Part shown: piece by piece, positions 37,883 through 47,012 of the stretch
Position numbering within the stretch: the first letter of the stretch is position 1
How the letters are laid out: each line of letters opens with the position of its first letter
DNA from: an uncultured Opitutia bacterium
Lineage (GTDB): Bacteria; Verrucomicrobiota; Verrucomicrobiia; Opitutales; UBA953
NCBI GenBank assembly: GCA_903860195.1
Contig: CAIOPO010000036.1
Location: 1 to 47,012 of the forward strand
DNA: 47,012 nucleotides
Direction of reading: 5' to 3'
Notes under the pieces: model-generated
Seen by the model: the letters and a program-made list of their open reading frames with translations, nothing else
Database searches by the model: none
What the model was told of the DNA's origin: nothing
Translations under genes and position numbers: made by a program

Positions 37883-38194
37883 ATGAAGGAATCCGAAAGA
37901 ACTCCCGATCACGTCCATTCGGACGCTTTTCTGGCCAAGCTCATGCGAGACCAGCTCAAGCTGTCCGTGGCCTGCGCCCTCTGTTTCGCAGTGGCGCTGG
38001 TCGCCCTGCCCCTTCTCAACTACTGGCAACCTGAGCTCATGGCCCGGCGCGTCGGCGGCTTCACCCTGACCTGGCTGATCCTCGGCGTGCTCTTCTTCCC
38101 CTTCGTCTGGGTCATCTCCTACGTCTTCATCCGGCGCTCCATCGCGCTGGAGGAGGCCGAGGCCAAGGCCGCCAGGGACGGTTCCCGCGCCTGA
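37883..38194 (+). CDS. DUF485 membrane protein (YjcH-like)
   Basis: A 103-aa protein with the DUF485 layout: a short cytoplasmic segment with FLAKLMRDQLKLSVACALCF, two membrane helices (about 33-52 and 66-90) and a charged tail SIALEEAEAKAA. Such proteins almost always precede an acetate/Na+ symporter of the ActP type, and here the symporter starts 3 nt later. The ATG at 37883 is used; an in-frame TTG upstream overlaps a presumed operator half-site. Its own role in transport is not known. Confidence 0.88.
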   Translation: MKESERTPDHVHSDAFLAKLMRDQLKLSVACALCFAVALVALPLLNYWQPELMARRVGGFTLTWLILGVLFFPFVWVISYVFIRRSIALEEAEAKAARDGSRA

Positions 38195-38197
38195 GCC

Positions 38198-39958
38198 ATG
38201 CATCCCGTCCTCGCCATGACCGTCGACCCCTGGATCGCCGCCCTCGCCCTGCTCACCGTGGCCGTCACGGTGGCCATGGGCTTCTGGTCAGCGGGCAAGT
38301 CCAAGAGCGCGGGTGACTTCTTCGTCGCCGGCCGCTCCGTCTCCGTAGGCTGGAACGCCTCCGCCATCTCCGGCGAATACCTGTCGGCCGCCTCCTTCAT
38401 GGGCGTCGCCGGCATGGTGATGCTCAACGGCTACGACGCCCTTTGGTATCCCGTCTGCTACGCCTGCGGCTACCTCTTCCTCCTGCTCTTCATCGCCGGC
38501 CCGCTGCGTCGCTTCGGCGCGTACACCATCCCGGACTTCGCCGAGGGACGCTACGACTCTCCGCTTTTCCGCAAGATCGCGGTGTGCTTCGTGCTCTTCA
38601 TCGGCTTCTTCTACACCATGCCCCAGATGAAGGGCGCGGGCACGACGCTCGCCTACATCTTCCCTGGCCTGCCCTACTGGGCGGGCGTGGTGGTGGTCGG
38701 GGCGGTCATCACCCTCAACGTCTCCCTTGGCGGCATGAAGGGCATCACCCTCGTGCAGGCCTTCCAGTATTGGCTCAAGATGTTCGCGATCGCCCTGCCC
38801 GTCTTCGTGCTGGCTTCGGTCGTCGGGCACTACCACGAGCACCTCGGCGCCAACGCCGCCGCCGGCTCGCCGGCCGTGCCGGCCGCCGCGGAGCGCAAGG
38901 CGCTTCCCGCCAAGGCTCCGAAGGACGAGCAATGGATCGCCCCCTTCGGCAGCCTGACCACCAAGGCCGTGGACAGCGCCATCAAGTCGGCGCCCTCTCC
39001 CGAGGCCAAGGCGGAGCTCGAGGCCGCGCGTCGCCCCTACTCCCTCCTCTACACCTACTCGCTCATCATCGCGCTCGTCTGCGGCACCGCCGGCCTGCCG
39101 CACATCCTGGTGCGCTTCTACACGAACCCCGACGGCGTGGCGGCGAAGCGCACCACGATGTGGGTCATGATCCTCATCGGCGTCTTCTACGTCTTCCCGC
39201 CCGTCTACGGCGTGCTGGGTCGTTCGCTGACCCCCGAACTCTACGAGGCCGTGGGCTCGAAGGGCACGGACAAGGTCGTGCTCGAGCTCCCGACCCTGCT
39301 GGCGGGCAAGGACCATCCGCTTCTGGGCTCGGTCCTCTCCGGCATCACGTGCGCCGGAGCCTTCGCCGCGTTCATGTCGACCTTCTCCGGCCTGCTGGTC
39401 TCGATGACCGGCGCCCTCGCCCACGACATCTACGGCCGGATCCTGCGCCCGCAGTCGACGCCCGAGCAGCGCCTCAAGGCCTTCAAGTGGTCCGCCGTCC
39501 TGATCGGCGGCCTCGCCATCGCGCTGGGCACGCAGGTCGAGAAGCCCAACATCAACTTCCTCGTCGGACAGGCCTTCGCGATCGCCGCCGCCAGCTACTT
39601 CCCGCTGCTCTTCATGAGCGTATGGTGGCGCGGCATGACCATGAAGGGCGCGGCCTCCGGCATGCTCGGCGGAGGCCTGGCGGCCCTCGCGGCCATCACC
39701 CTCACAACGCTCTCCGACGTCTACTCCGTGCAGTCGCTGGCCGACTTCTGGGTCGCGCATCCGCTGCTGCGCATCCTCTGCGAGCAGCCCGCGATCTGGG
39801 CCGTGCCGCTCTCCATCGGCCTCATGATCGTCGTCTCGAAGGCGACCGCCGCCGAGGTCCCGGCCGATGTGCGCATGAAGATGCTGGTGCTCCACGCCCC
39901 CGAGTCGCTGGGCCTGAAGCAGGAGTACATCAAGGAGCACGAAGGCCTGGGGCACTGA
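38198..39958 (+). CDS. Na+/solute symporter, ActP-like (acetate/monocarboxylate type)
   Basis: A 586-aa SSS-family protein with about 13 helices. Hallmarks: GFWSAGKSKSAGDFFVAGRSVSVGWNA at the start, AISGEYLSAASFMG, FAEGRYDSPLFR, SGITCAGAFAAFMSTFSGLLVSM. Between helices there is a soluble loop (about residues 215-275) rich in Ala/Pro/Lys. The DUF485 partner gene upstream supports uptake of acetate or a related short acid. Expression may be controlled by the operator shared with the TonB receptor. Confidence 0.9.
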   Translation: MHPVLAMTVDPWIAALALLTVAVTVAMGFWSAGKSKSAGDFFVAGRSVSVGWNASAISGEYLSAASFMGVAGMVMLNGYDALWYPVCYACGYLFLLLFIAGPLRRFGAYTIPDFAEGRYDSPLFRKIAVCFVLFIGFFYTMPQMKGAGTTLAYIFPGLPYWAGVVVVGAVITLNVSLGGMKGITLVQAFQYWLKMFAIALPVFVLASVVGHYHEHLGANAAAGSPAVPAAAERKALPAKAPKDEQWIAPFGSLTTKAVDSAIKSAPSPEAKAELEAARRPYSLLYTYSLIIALVCGTAGLPHILVRFYTNPDGVAAKRTTMWVMILIGVFYVFPPVYGVLGRSLTPELYEAVGSKGTDKVVLELPTLLAGKDHPLLGSVLSGITCAGAFAAFMSTFSGLLVSMTGALAHDIYGRILRPQSTPEQRLKAFKWSAVLIGGLAIALGTQVEKPNINFLVGQAFAIAAASYFPLLFMSVWWRGMTMKGAASGMLGGGLAALAAITLTTLSDVYSVQSLADFWVAHPLLRILCEQPAIWAVPLSIGLMIVVSKATAAEVPADVRMKMLVLHAPESLGLKQEYIKEHEGLGH

Positions 39959-40013
39959 GCGCGGGCCTCACTTGAAACTTGGAAATCCTCCCTGCCGCGC
40001 GTTTGCTGGCCGG

Positions 40014-40349
40014 GTGAAGGAGACCGTCCACGACGAGGAGGAACTGGGGGCCTACCGCAAGGTGCAGGCGCTGGCCCTCGCCGTTCCCGCGGGGACCCTC
40101 TGGGCGGCCGGCCGGATGGCGGCGGGCGGCGTCGACGTCTGGCTCGGACGGGTGGAAGACGCCTCCGGAAAGATGCTCATGCTGGGAGTGAAGGTCGCCG
40201 TCCCCGCCGCGGTCTGCGGCGCGATCGCGGCCTACCTGTGCGGACAGGACCGCGCGCCCGGCCCCGTGAGGGCGGCCGCCTGGATCCTGCTCGCCGGCAA
40301 CCTGATGATTCCTCTCGCTTGGGCCGTGCTGTGGCTCATCAAGGGCTGA
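40014..40349 (+). CDS. Small membrane protein, unknown
   Basis: A 111-aa protein if started at the GTG giving MKETVHDEEELGAYRKVQ; a TTG 14 codons upstream is the other option. Three hydrophobic segments (about 18-35, 50-70 and 83-108) suggest two or three membrane helices. No family recognised. It ends 3 nt before hemC and so is probably transcribed with the tetrapyrrole genes. Confidence 0.55.
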   Translation: MKETVHDEEELGAYRKVQALALAVPAGTLWAAGRMAAGGVDVWLGRVEDASGKMLMLGVKVAVPAAVCGAIAAYLCGQDRAPGPVRAAAWILLAGNLMIPLAWAVLWLIKG

Positions 40350-40352
40350 AAC

Positions 40353-41210
40353 ATGGCCCGTCCCGTCGTCATCGTCACCCGAGGCAGCCCGCTCGCCCTG
40401 CAGCAGGCCCATGACGCCGCCGGCCGGGTGCGTGAAGCGCTGGGACTGGAGACGGAAGTGCGCGTGCTCTCCACGACCGGGGACCGCCAGGCCTCATGGT
40501 CCCTGGAGAAGCAGGGCGGCAAAGGGCTCTTCACCGCCGAACTCGAGCAGGCGCTGCTGCGCGGCGAGGCCGACCTCGCGGTGCACAGCTCCAAGGACCT
40601 GCCGACGGAGATGCCGGCCGGGCTGACCATCGCCTGCTGCCTGCGGCGCGAGGACGCGCGCGACGTGCTCGTGCGCCGGACGGCCTCGGCTTCGCTCGCC
40701 ACCGTCGCGACCGGCAGTCCGCGACGCCGCGCGCAGGGGGGCGTCATGTTCCCGCAGGCCGCCTGGACGGAACTGCGCGGCAACGTCGACACGCGCCTGA
40801 AGAAGATCGCGGCCGGCGAGGCCGACGGCTCCTTCCTCGCCGCGTCGGGCCTCGACCGGCTTGCGATCCGTTCCTGGGAAGGACTCAGCTTCGAGCGCGT
40901 CGACCTCGACCGCATGGTGCCGGCCGCCGGACAGGGCGCGGTGGCGCTGCAGTGCCGTTCAGGCGACGCCGCCAGGTTCGCGGGCGTCGGGTGCGCGCAG
41001 ACGACCTTCTCGGTGACCGTCGAGCGGCTCTTCCTCTCCAAGCTGGGAGAAGGGTGTCACACGGCCTTCGCCTGCCATCACGCCGACGGCAGGATACGCC
41101 TGTTCCGCGGCGACTTCGGACATCGCTCCCTGCCGTTCCCCGCGACCGGCGTCGAGGAGGCCTCGGCCCTCGCGGACCGCACGCTCAAAGACCTGCTCCC
41201 TTCCCGATGA
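40353..41210 (+). CDS. hemC: Porphobilinogen deaminase (hydroxymethylbilane synthase)
   Basis: A 285-aa cytoplasmic enzyme that joins four porphobilinogens into hydroxymethylbilane. Recognised by TRGSPLALQQA, FTAELEQALLRGEADLAVHSSKDLPTE, the substrate-binding RGNVDTRL and the cofactor-binding Cys235 in KLGEGCHTAFACH, where the dipyrromethane cofactor is attached. It is shorter than most (about 310), mainly at the C-terminal domain. Overlaps hemD by ATGA. Confidence 0.95.
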   Translation: MARPVVIVTRGSPLALQQAHDAAGRVREALGLETEVRVLSTTGDRQASWSLEKQGGKGLFTAELEQALLRGEADLAVHSSKDLPTEMPAGLTIACCLRREDARDVLVRRTASASLATVATGSPRRRAQGGVMFPQAAWTELRGNVDTRLKKIAAGEADGSFLAASGLDRLAIRSWEGLSFERVDLDRMVPAAGQGAVALQCRSGDAARFAGVGCAQTTFSVTVERLFLSKLGEGCHTAFACHHADGRIRLFRGDFGHRSLPFPATGVEEASALADRTLKDLLPSR

Positions 41211-41991
41211 GCAAGCTCCCGCTCCGAGACCGCATGGTGGTGCTGACCCGTCCCGAAGGACGGGGAGCCGACTGGAAGGAGGCGCTCGCGGACGCCGGCG
41301 CCGCCGTGAGCGAGCTCCCGCTGATCGCCATCAGCTTCGAACCCGATGACGCGGTGCTCTCCGAAGTCCTGGATGGCATCAACCAGTACGACTGGGTCGT
41401 CTTCACGAGCGCCAACGGCGTGCGGGGCTTCTTCGACCGGTTCTTCGAGCGCTTCACGGACATCCGCTCGGTCGGGGGCGCGCGCTTCGCCTGCGTCGGT
41501 CCGGCCACGGAACGGCAGCTGAGGGCCTATCACCTCGATTCCGACCTGACCGCCGTCCAGGCCGACGCGCGCGCGCTGGGCCAGGAACTGATCGAGAAGC
41601 ACGACATCGAGAACCAGAAAGTCCTGCTCGTCACCGGCAACCTCAACTCCCCCGAGCTGCCGCGGATGCTGTCGGACGGCGGGCTCGCCATCGTCGACGT
41701 CCTCAAGGTCTACGGCACCGAGGAGAATCCGGTGGGGGCCTCCCCTGAAGCCGCCGAGTTCCGCCGCCGCGGGGCGGACGCCATCGTGTTCGCCAGTCCC
41801 TCCGCGGTGGAGTCATTCATCCATCAGGCGGCCTCGCTGCGGCCGGAAGCCGGAGCCCGGCAGCCCAAGGCCGTGGCGGTCGGCCCCACCACCGCCGACG
41901 CCGTGCGACGGGCCGGCATCCCGCTCGCCGCTACTGCGTCCGCGCCCACCGCGGCCGCCGTCCGTGACGCCGTCATAGCGGCGCTCGCCTC

Positions 41992-41995
<4 letters not shown>
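41207..41995 (+). CDS. hemD: Uroporphyrinogen-III synthase
   Basis: A 262-aa protein starting at the ATG overlapping the hemC stop. HemD is poorly conserved, but this has the standard signs: VLTRPEGRGADWKEAL at the N-terminus, YDWVVFTSANGVRGFFDRF, FACVGPATERQL, VLLVTGNLNSPELPRML, and ADAIVFASPSAVESFI with a late AVAVGPTTADAVRRAG. It closes hydroxymethylbilane with inversion of ring D. The position after hemC and the coupled overlap strongly support it. Confidence 0.92.
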
Positions 41996-43070
<1,075 letters not shown>

Positions 43071-43092
43071 ACAAGACCGCAGCACGGACCCG

Positions 43093-43120
43093 AAGGGCGG
43101 CCTCAGGCCGCCCTTCCTGT
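43093..43120 (+). terminator. Terminator between glnB and the convergent cupin gene
   Basis: AAGGGCGGCCT and AGGCCGCCCTT form an 11-bp stem (closing pairs around a CTCAG-like loop), followed by CCTGTTT. The stem is symmetric and probably serves both directions. Confidence 0.78.
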
Positions 43121-43128
43121 TTGTCGCA

Positions 43129-43644
43129 TCACTTGGCGGCGGAGTTCGCCCTGGCCTTGGCGGCCTTGATCTCCGCCTTGATGGCGTTGTTCTTCTCGAG
43201 CGTCCCGGGTGAGTTCCACTTGAAGACGTGGTAGGTCGCGGGCGTTGCGCCGGCGTTGCGGATGGTGTGCTCCACGCAGGAGGCCTGAAAAATGACCGAG
43301 CCGGGCCCGAGACGCTTCCATTCTCCGGCCACGAGGGCCTCCACCGTGCCCTCTTTCACCACCATGATCTCCTCGTCCGGATGGATGTGCGGCTCATGGG
43401 ACGTCTCACCGCGGTTGAGCGTCGTGATGTGGCATTCGAGCTCGTCGAGCGTGGGGGTCGGGGCGCGGCATACGTGCCTCACCCCGCCCTTGGCGCTGGG
43501 CTTGAACTCCATCTTGTCCCAGTCGAACGCGGTCGAGGTCATGACCGGAGGGCGTGACTTGGAGGCGGCGGGCGAGGCCGCGCATCCGGACAGCGCCAGG
43601 AAGGCCGTCAGGAGGACGAAGAAGGGAAGTCGGGGGTGCCGCAT
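43129..43644 (-). CDS. Cupin-domain lipoprotein
   Basis: A 171-aa protein with a lipoprotein signal (LTAFLALSGC, Cys about residue 21) and a single cupin barrel (about 70-150). The first cupin motif contains EPHIHPDEEIMVVKEG, the second GPGSVIFQASCVEHTIRNAG, so a metal site of two or three His and Glu is present. The C-terminus is Lys/Ala-rich and helical. Such proteins range from isomerases to mere binders; function here unknown. Confidence 0.82.
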   Translation of the reverse strand: MRHPRLPFFVLLTAFLALSGCAASPAASKSRPPVMTSTAFDWDKMEFKPSAKGGVRHVCRAPTPTLDELECHITTLNRGETSHEPHIHPDEEIMVVKEGTVEALVAGEWKRLGPGSVIFQASCVEHTIRNAGATPATYHVFKWNSPGTLEKNNAIKAEIKAAKARANSAAK

Positions 43645-43650
43645 GAACCA

Positions 43651-43679
43651 CCGATAGCGTCGGACGCCCCGGCAGACAA
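43651..43679 (-). promoter_or_regulatory. Promoter-like sequence of the cupin gene
   Basis: On the minus strand TTGTCT, a 17-nt spacer and TATCGG, then 6 nt to the ATG. If real, the transcript would be leaderless or nearly so. Confidence 0.4.
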
Positions 43680-43700
43680 GACCTGCCCGCCTGAGCCGCC

Positions 43701-43730
43701 TTGCCCCCGCGCCCCGCCAGCCCCTATCTT
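43701..43730 (+). promoter_or_regulatory. Promoter-like sequence of the peptide-binding lipoprotein gene
   Basis: TTGCCC, an 18-nt spacer and TATCTT, 6 nt ahead of the ATG; the start point would coincide with the start codon. It faces away from the similar promoter of the cupin gene. Confidence 0.45.
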
Positions 43731-43736
43731 GGCCGC

Positions 43737-45386
43737 ATGACCGCGCCCCGCCGCCTGCTCGCCCTGCTGGTGCTGTCGGCAGCCATGACCGGATGCGGCG
43801 ACCAGGAGACGACCGCGGACCGCAAGGCCCGCGAGGGCGTCCTGGTGATCAACAACATGGCCGAACCCTCCGGCCTGGACCCGCAGACCGTGACGGGCCT
43901 GAGCGAGAGCCGCATCATGTACGCGCTCTTCGAGGGACTCGTGAACTACGACCCGGTCGACCTGAGCCCCGCGCCCGGAGTCGCGGAAAGCTGGACGATG
44001 TCGGCCGACGGACGGACCTGGACCTTCCGACTCCGCCGGGAGGCCCGCTGGTCCAACGGCGACCCCGTGACCTCGGCCGACTTCCTCTTCAGCTGGCGGC
44101 GCATCCTGCTGCCTTCCTTCGGCGCCGAATACGCCTCGATGCTCCATGCGGTGAAAGGCGCGAAAGATTTCAACGAGGGCAGGGAGAAGGACTTCTCCCG
44201 GGTCGGCTTCAGGGCGCCGGACGACCGCACCCTGGTCGTCGAACTCGAATATCCCGTGCCGTACTTCCTGGGACTGCTCTGCCACCACAGCTGGCTGCCG
44301 GTGCACCCTCCGACCATCCTGAAGCACGGGGCCGTCGACGCCCTGCACACGCCTTGGACCCGGCCGGGCTCGCTCGTCGGCAACGGCGCCTTCAGCCTCG
44401 AGTCGTGGGAGGTGGCGCGTCACGTGAAACTGCGGCGGAACCCCCTGTATTGGAACGCCGCCAAAGTCGGACTGAACGGCGTCGAGTTCCGCGCCATTCC
44501 CGACCTCTTCGCCGAGGAGCGCGCGTTCCGCGGCGGCGAACTGCACATCACCGGCGCCGTGCCGCCCTACAAGGTCGGCCGGATGCGCGCGGAGAAGGCA
44601 CCGGAGCTGCGCCTCGACCCGTTCCTGGCGACGGGCTTCATCTGGGTGAACTGCGACTTCCAAGGCAAGGACCCGGCCGTCCGCAAGGCGCTGTCCGACG
44701 CCCGCGTCCGACGCGCGCTCGGCCTCGCCATCGACCGCCAGCAGATCGTCGAGAAAGTCCTGCGCGCCGGCGAGACGCCCGCCCTGCACTTCACGCCGCC
44801 CGGCACGGGCGGATTCCACGCGACGGCGAGATGGCGGCCTGATCTCGAGGAGGCCCGACGCCTGCTCACGGAGGCCGGCTATCCGGACGGCCGGGGCTTC
44901 CCGAAGCTTGAATACCTGTACAACAGTTCCGAGGGCTCCCAGATGGCGGCCCAGGCCTATCAGGAGATGTGGCGCGGCGGCCTCGGGATCCAGGTCGAGC
45001 TCCGCAATCTGGAATGGAAAGTCTACCTCTCCGCCATGCACAAGGGCGACTACCAGATCGGACGGGGCGCCTGGGTCGGCGACTACAACGACCCCAACAC
45101 CTTCCTGGAGATGCTCCAGACCGGCAACGGACTCAACCAGTCCCGTTGGAGCGACCCCGACTATGACCGTCTGCTGGGGCTCGCGGCGCGTGAGACCGAT
45201 CCGGTCAAGCGCCACGGGCATTTCCAGGCCGCCGAGGAGCTGCTCGTGCGGCAGGCGCCCGTGATCCCGGTGGCCTTCGGCCGCAACAAGTTCCTGATCA
45301 GCCCCCATGTGAAGGGATGGCACCCCACCCTCCTCGACCAGCACCCCCTCAACGGCGTCACCCTCGCTCCGAGCAAAGGAGATTGA
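43737..45386 (+). CDS. Peptide ABC transporter substrate-binding lipoprotein (OppA/SBP family 5)
   Basis: A 549-aa protein with a lipoprotein signal (LSAAMTGC, Cys about residue 20). The family-5 pattern is clear: NNMAEPSGLDPQTVTGLSESRIMYALFEGLVNYDP, AESWTMSADGRTWTFRLRREARWSNGDPVTSADF, RRALGLAIDRQQIVEKVL and a late VIPVAFGRNKFLISPHVKGW. It should bind oligopeptides at the cytoplasmic membrane's outer face. There are no permease or ATPase genes beside it, so it must work with a transporter encoded elsewhere. Confidence 0.93.
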   Translation: MTAPRRLLALLVLSAAMTGCGDQETTADRKAREGVLVINNMAEPSGLDPQTVTGLSESRIMYALFEGLVNYDPVDLSPAPGVAESWTMSADGRTWTFRLRREARWSNGDPVTSADFLFSWRRILLPSFGAEYASMLHAVKGAKDFNEGREKDFSRVGFRAPDDRTLVVELEYPVPYFLGLLCHHSWLPVHPPTILKHGAVDALHTPWTRPGSLVGNGAFSLESWEVARHVKLRRNPLYWNAAKVGLNGVEFRAIPDLFAEERAFRGGELHITGAVPPYKVGRMRAEKAPELRLDPFLATGFIWVNCDFQGKDPAVRKALSDARVRRALGLAIDRQQIVEKVLRAGETPALHFTPPGTGGFHATARWRPDLEEARRLLTEAGYPDGRGFPKLEYLYNSSEGSQMAAQAYQEMWRGGLGIQVELRNLEWKVYLSAMHKGDYQIGRGAWVGDYNDPNTFLEMLQTGNGLNQSRWSDPDYDRLLGLAARETDPVKRHGHFQAAEELLVRQAPVIPVAFGRNKFLISPHVKGWHPTLLDQHPLNGVTLAPSKGD

Positions 45387-45424
45387 AGGAAAGCCGCCCA
45401 GAGGCAGGATGAGGGCAGTTCCCC

Positions 45425-45931
45425 ATGCGCCTCCTCCTCGCCGCCCTGCTCTCCACCTCCGCCCTTCTCGCGCAGGAGCCCGCGCCCGCGCGCGCCCTGC
45501 CGGCGGACACCAGCGTCAACAAGCTGCGGGGGATCAACTACCTCTTCATCGACGTGAAAGTGAACGACCAGCGCAGCGAGGACGGGGACCTGCGGGCCGA
45601 ACTGCGCGACGTCGTGGAGCTTGAGCTGCGGCGCAACAACGTGGCCCCCAAGGAGGCGCCGATGGCCCCCAACGAGAGCCACGTGCCGCTGCTGACGATC
45701 GAGGTGCGCTTCGACCGCGCGCTCGGGCGCTCGGCGGCAGACATCGAGCTGTCCATCCGCGACACCGCCACCGTGGTGCGCAACAACGAGAAGGTCATGG
45801 CCGTCACCTACACCCAGGTGAAGAAGGCGATGGCCCCCTCGGACTCCGCGCTCCCCCGTGAGGTCAAGGCCCGCGCCCGCGAACTCGTGACCGAGCTCAT
45901 CGACGGACTGCGCAAGGCCAACGGCCGCTGA
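45425..45931 (+). CDS. Exported protein of unknown function
   Basis: A 168-aa protein with a signal peptide (MRLLLAALLSTSALLAQ). The mature part has two hydrophobic beta strands (INYLFIDVKVND and LLTIEVRFDRA) flanking a helix with ELRDVVELELRRNNV, then DIELSIRDTATVVR and a terminal helical VKARARELVTELIDGL. The layout resembles small periplasmic proteins that bind or form oligomers on the envelope, but no family is recognised. It lies 38 nt after the peptide-binding lipoprotein gene. Confidence 0.7.
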   Translation: MRLLLAALLSTSALLAQEPAPARALPADTSVNKLRGINYLFIDVKVNDQRSEDGDLRAELRDVVELELRRNNVAPKEAPMAPNESHVPLLTIEVRFDRALGRSAADIELSIRDTATVVRNNEKVMAVTYTQVKKAMAPSDSALPREVKARARELVTELIDGLRKANGR

Positions 45932-46011
45932 GGCGTCCGGTCCTCGCACGGCACAGGCCCCGTCACCGGTTGCGCCGGACCTCTCCGACGTTCCATTCTC
46001 CGTCACGCACC

Positions 46012-46476
46012 ATGTCATCCGTCGAATCCCGCATCGCCGAACTCGGCCTCACTCTGCCCACGCCGCCCGCGGCCGCCGGAGCCTACGTGCCCGCCGTGCG
46101 GTCCGGAGCCCTGCTCTTCCTGGCCGGAACGCTCCCCGTGAGGGACGGCAAGGTCGTCTCGCTGGGCAAGGTCGGCCGTGAAGTGGACCTGGTGCAGGCG
46201 GCGGAGGCCGCGCGCCTCTGCGCCCTGAACGCCCTGGCCAACGCCAAGGCGGCGCTCGGCTCGCTGGACCGCGTCGAAAGGGTCGTGATGGTCAACGGCT
46301 TCGTCAACGGCGTCGACGGCTTCAGCGACAGCCCCAAGGTGCTCAACGGCGCCTCGGAGTTCCTGCTGCACGCCTTCGGCGAGGCCGGCAGACACGCGCG
46401 CGCCGCGGTCTCGGTCAACGGACTGCCGCTCGGCGCCTCGGTCGAGGTGCAGATGACCCTGCAGGTGCGCGACTGA
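46012..46476 (+). CDS. RidA/YjgF-family protein
   Basis: A 154-aa protein of the RidA superfamily (chorismate-mutase-like trimer). It starts at the ATG giving MSSVESRIAELGLTLPTPP, an N-terminus typical of the 150-aa subgroup. Recognisable strands: YVPAVRSGALLFLAGTLP, ALNALANAKAALGSLDRVERVVMVNGFVN, and a C-terminal RAAVSVNGLPLGASVEVQMTL. Canonical RidA has an Arg at about position 105 that binds the imine; here the C-terminal strand has SVNGLPLGASVE, in which the Pro-Gly-Glu pattern is partly kept, so hydrolase activity is uncertain. Its stop is 3 nt from the convergent next gene. Confidence 0.87.
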   Translation: MSSVESRIAELGLTLPTPPAAAGAYVPAVRSGALLFLAGTLPVRDGKVVSLGKVGREVDLVQAAEAARLCALNALANAKAALGSLDRVERVVMVNGFVNGVDGFSDSPKVLNGASEFLLHAFGEAGRHARAAVSVNGLPLGASVEVQMTLQVRD

Positions 46477-46479
46477 GCC

Positions 46480-47012
46480 TCAGCCTCCGCTCACGGAGAC
46501 GTTGGGGAAGTCGATGCCGAAGCCCTTGCCGTCGGGCGGGGATCCGCAGTTGCCGATGCGCGCGCAGGCGCGACGGACGAGCTCGGCGATGCGGGGATCG
46601 GAGGGCTGACGGATCCATGAACCGAAACGCACGTTGCCGGCGGCGTCCACGGTCAGCGTGACGCCGCAGGCCCCGACGCTCTGGAGCTCGCCGCCGTCCT
46701 GGCTGATGATCTCGACCCAGGCGGAACGGAAACGGGCGAGCACCTCGCCCGCATAAAGCTGCTTGGCCGAGGCGCTGCCGCCATCGCCGCCGTTCTCTCC
46801 CGTGCCCGTGGACCGTCCGCGGACCGCGACGCCCCCGATCGACCCGGTCTTGCCGCTGGCGCCCGAACGCCCCCCCTTGGAGGAAAGGAAATCATTGAGG
46901 GAGGTGCGCCCGGGACCGGAACTCTTGGCGAGGTTCTTCGCAGTCTTGGTTTCCGACTTGGAGGAAGAATTGGACTGAGAGGAGGACTCGGCCTGCTGCT
47001 GGGCCCGGCGCA
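46480..47012 (-). CDS. TolA/TonB-like periplasmic protein, 5' end beyond the window
   Basis: The frame is open from the last bases of the window to the stop at 46480, giving about 177 residues. The visible N-terminal part is a Ser/Lys/Gln-rich stalk (RRAQQQAESSSQ and SKSETKTAKNLAKS), then a Gly-rich linker (GSIGGVAVRGRSTGTG), then a C-terminal domain (about the last 95 aa) with YAGEVLARFRSAWVE, VTLTVDAAGNVRFGSWI and IAELVRRACARIG, as in TolA/TonB C-terminal domains that contact outer-membrane receptors. A GTG at 46743 should not be used as start. Its membrane anchor is expected upstream; tolQ/tolR/exbBD may be there. Confidence 0.78.
   Translation of the reverse strand, partial: RRAQQQAESSSQSNSSSKSETKTAKNLAKSSGPGRTSLNDFLSSKGGRSGASGKTGSIGGVAVRGRSTGTGENGGDGGSASAKQLYAGEVLARFRSAWVEIISQDGGELQSVGACGVTLTVDAAGNVRFGSWIRQPSDPRIAELVRRACARIGNCGSPPDGKGFGIDFPNVSVSGG

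Noticed and set aside
46480-46743. A separate 87-codon gene beginning at GTG
   Set aside because: The same frame is open to the end of the window and encodes a Ser/Lys/Gln-rich stalk typical of TolA/TonB, so this is only the C-terminal part of a larger gene.

Overview
This is GC-rich, densely coding chromosomal DNA from a Gram-negative heterotroph, most likely a member of the Verrucomicrobiota (PVC group). The assignment is inference. It rests on the small secreted or membrane heme-c proteins of the planctomycete/verrucomicrobial type, a glucose/sorbosone-dehydrogenase + PKD + cytochrome c + carbohydrate-binding fusion, ThuA-like and concanavalin-like secreted proteins, an exported sulfatase, TonB receptors, an S23-type four-helix-bundle gene, and many start codons with no obvious Shine-Dalgarno sequence.

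Layout. 1-2956: end of a SUF iron-sulfur assembly operon (sufB partial, sufD, sufT). 3144-12552: a secreted catabolic and electron-transfer region (multidomain sugar dehydrogenase, HflX GTPase, three heme-c proteins, ThuA-like protein, alpha/beta esterase, PhnP-like metallo-hydrolase, concanavalin-like protein). 12622-14611: ffh (signal recognition particle) and a HAD phosphatase. 14621-15210: a compact cassette holding a four-helix-bundle gene between 29-bp inverted repeats. 15220-23636, minus strand: aminotransferase, small membrane protein and a complete phosphate-uptake set phoU-pstB-pstA-pstC-pstS with unusually extended permeases. 23736-30163: SGNH esterase, uvrA, GAF protein, CCA-adding enzyme, SUI1/eIF1-like factor and a small unknown. 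30264-31924: tRNA-Val(UAC) directly followed by ilvN and ilvC. 31985-37760, minus strand: sulfatase and two TonB-dependent receptors. 37883-43070: DUF485 protein + solute/Na+ symporter, a small membrane protein, hemC-hemD-trpF with overlapping stop/start codons, and glnB behind a textbook sigma-54 promoter. 43129-47012: cupin lipoprotein, orphan peptide-binding lipoprotein, unknown exported protein, RidA, and the C-terminal part of a TolA/TonB-like protein running off the window.

The most unusual signal is a set of intergenic inverted-repeat structures whose arms are made of short degenerate tandem units. One pair of arms (28 of 29 bases complementary) encloses the four-helix-bundle gene and looks like a minimal mobile element. 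Two other loci share arms built of GGGCCA-like units around unrelated short spacers, and a fourth uses GATG-like units. All lie within about 20 bases of a stop codon. Other signals worth attention are the tRNA-Val-ilvNC arrangement, a TGCAA/TTGCA operator array between a ZnuD-like receptor and a symporter operon, and recurrent promoters set so close to start codons that leaderless or very short leaders are likely.
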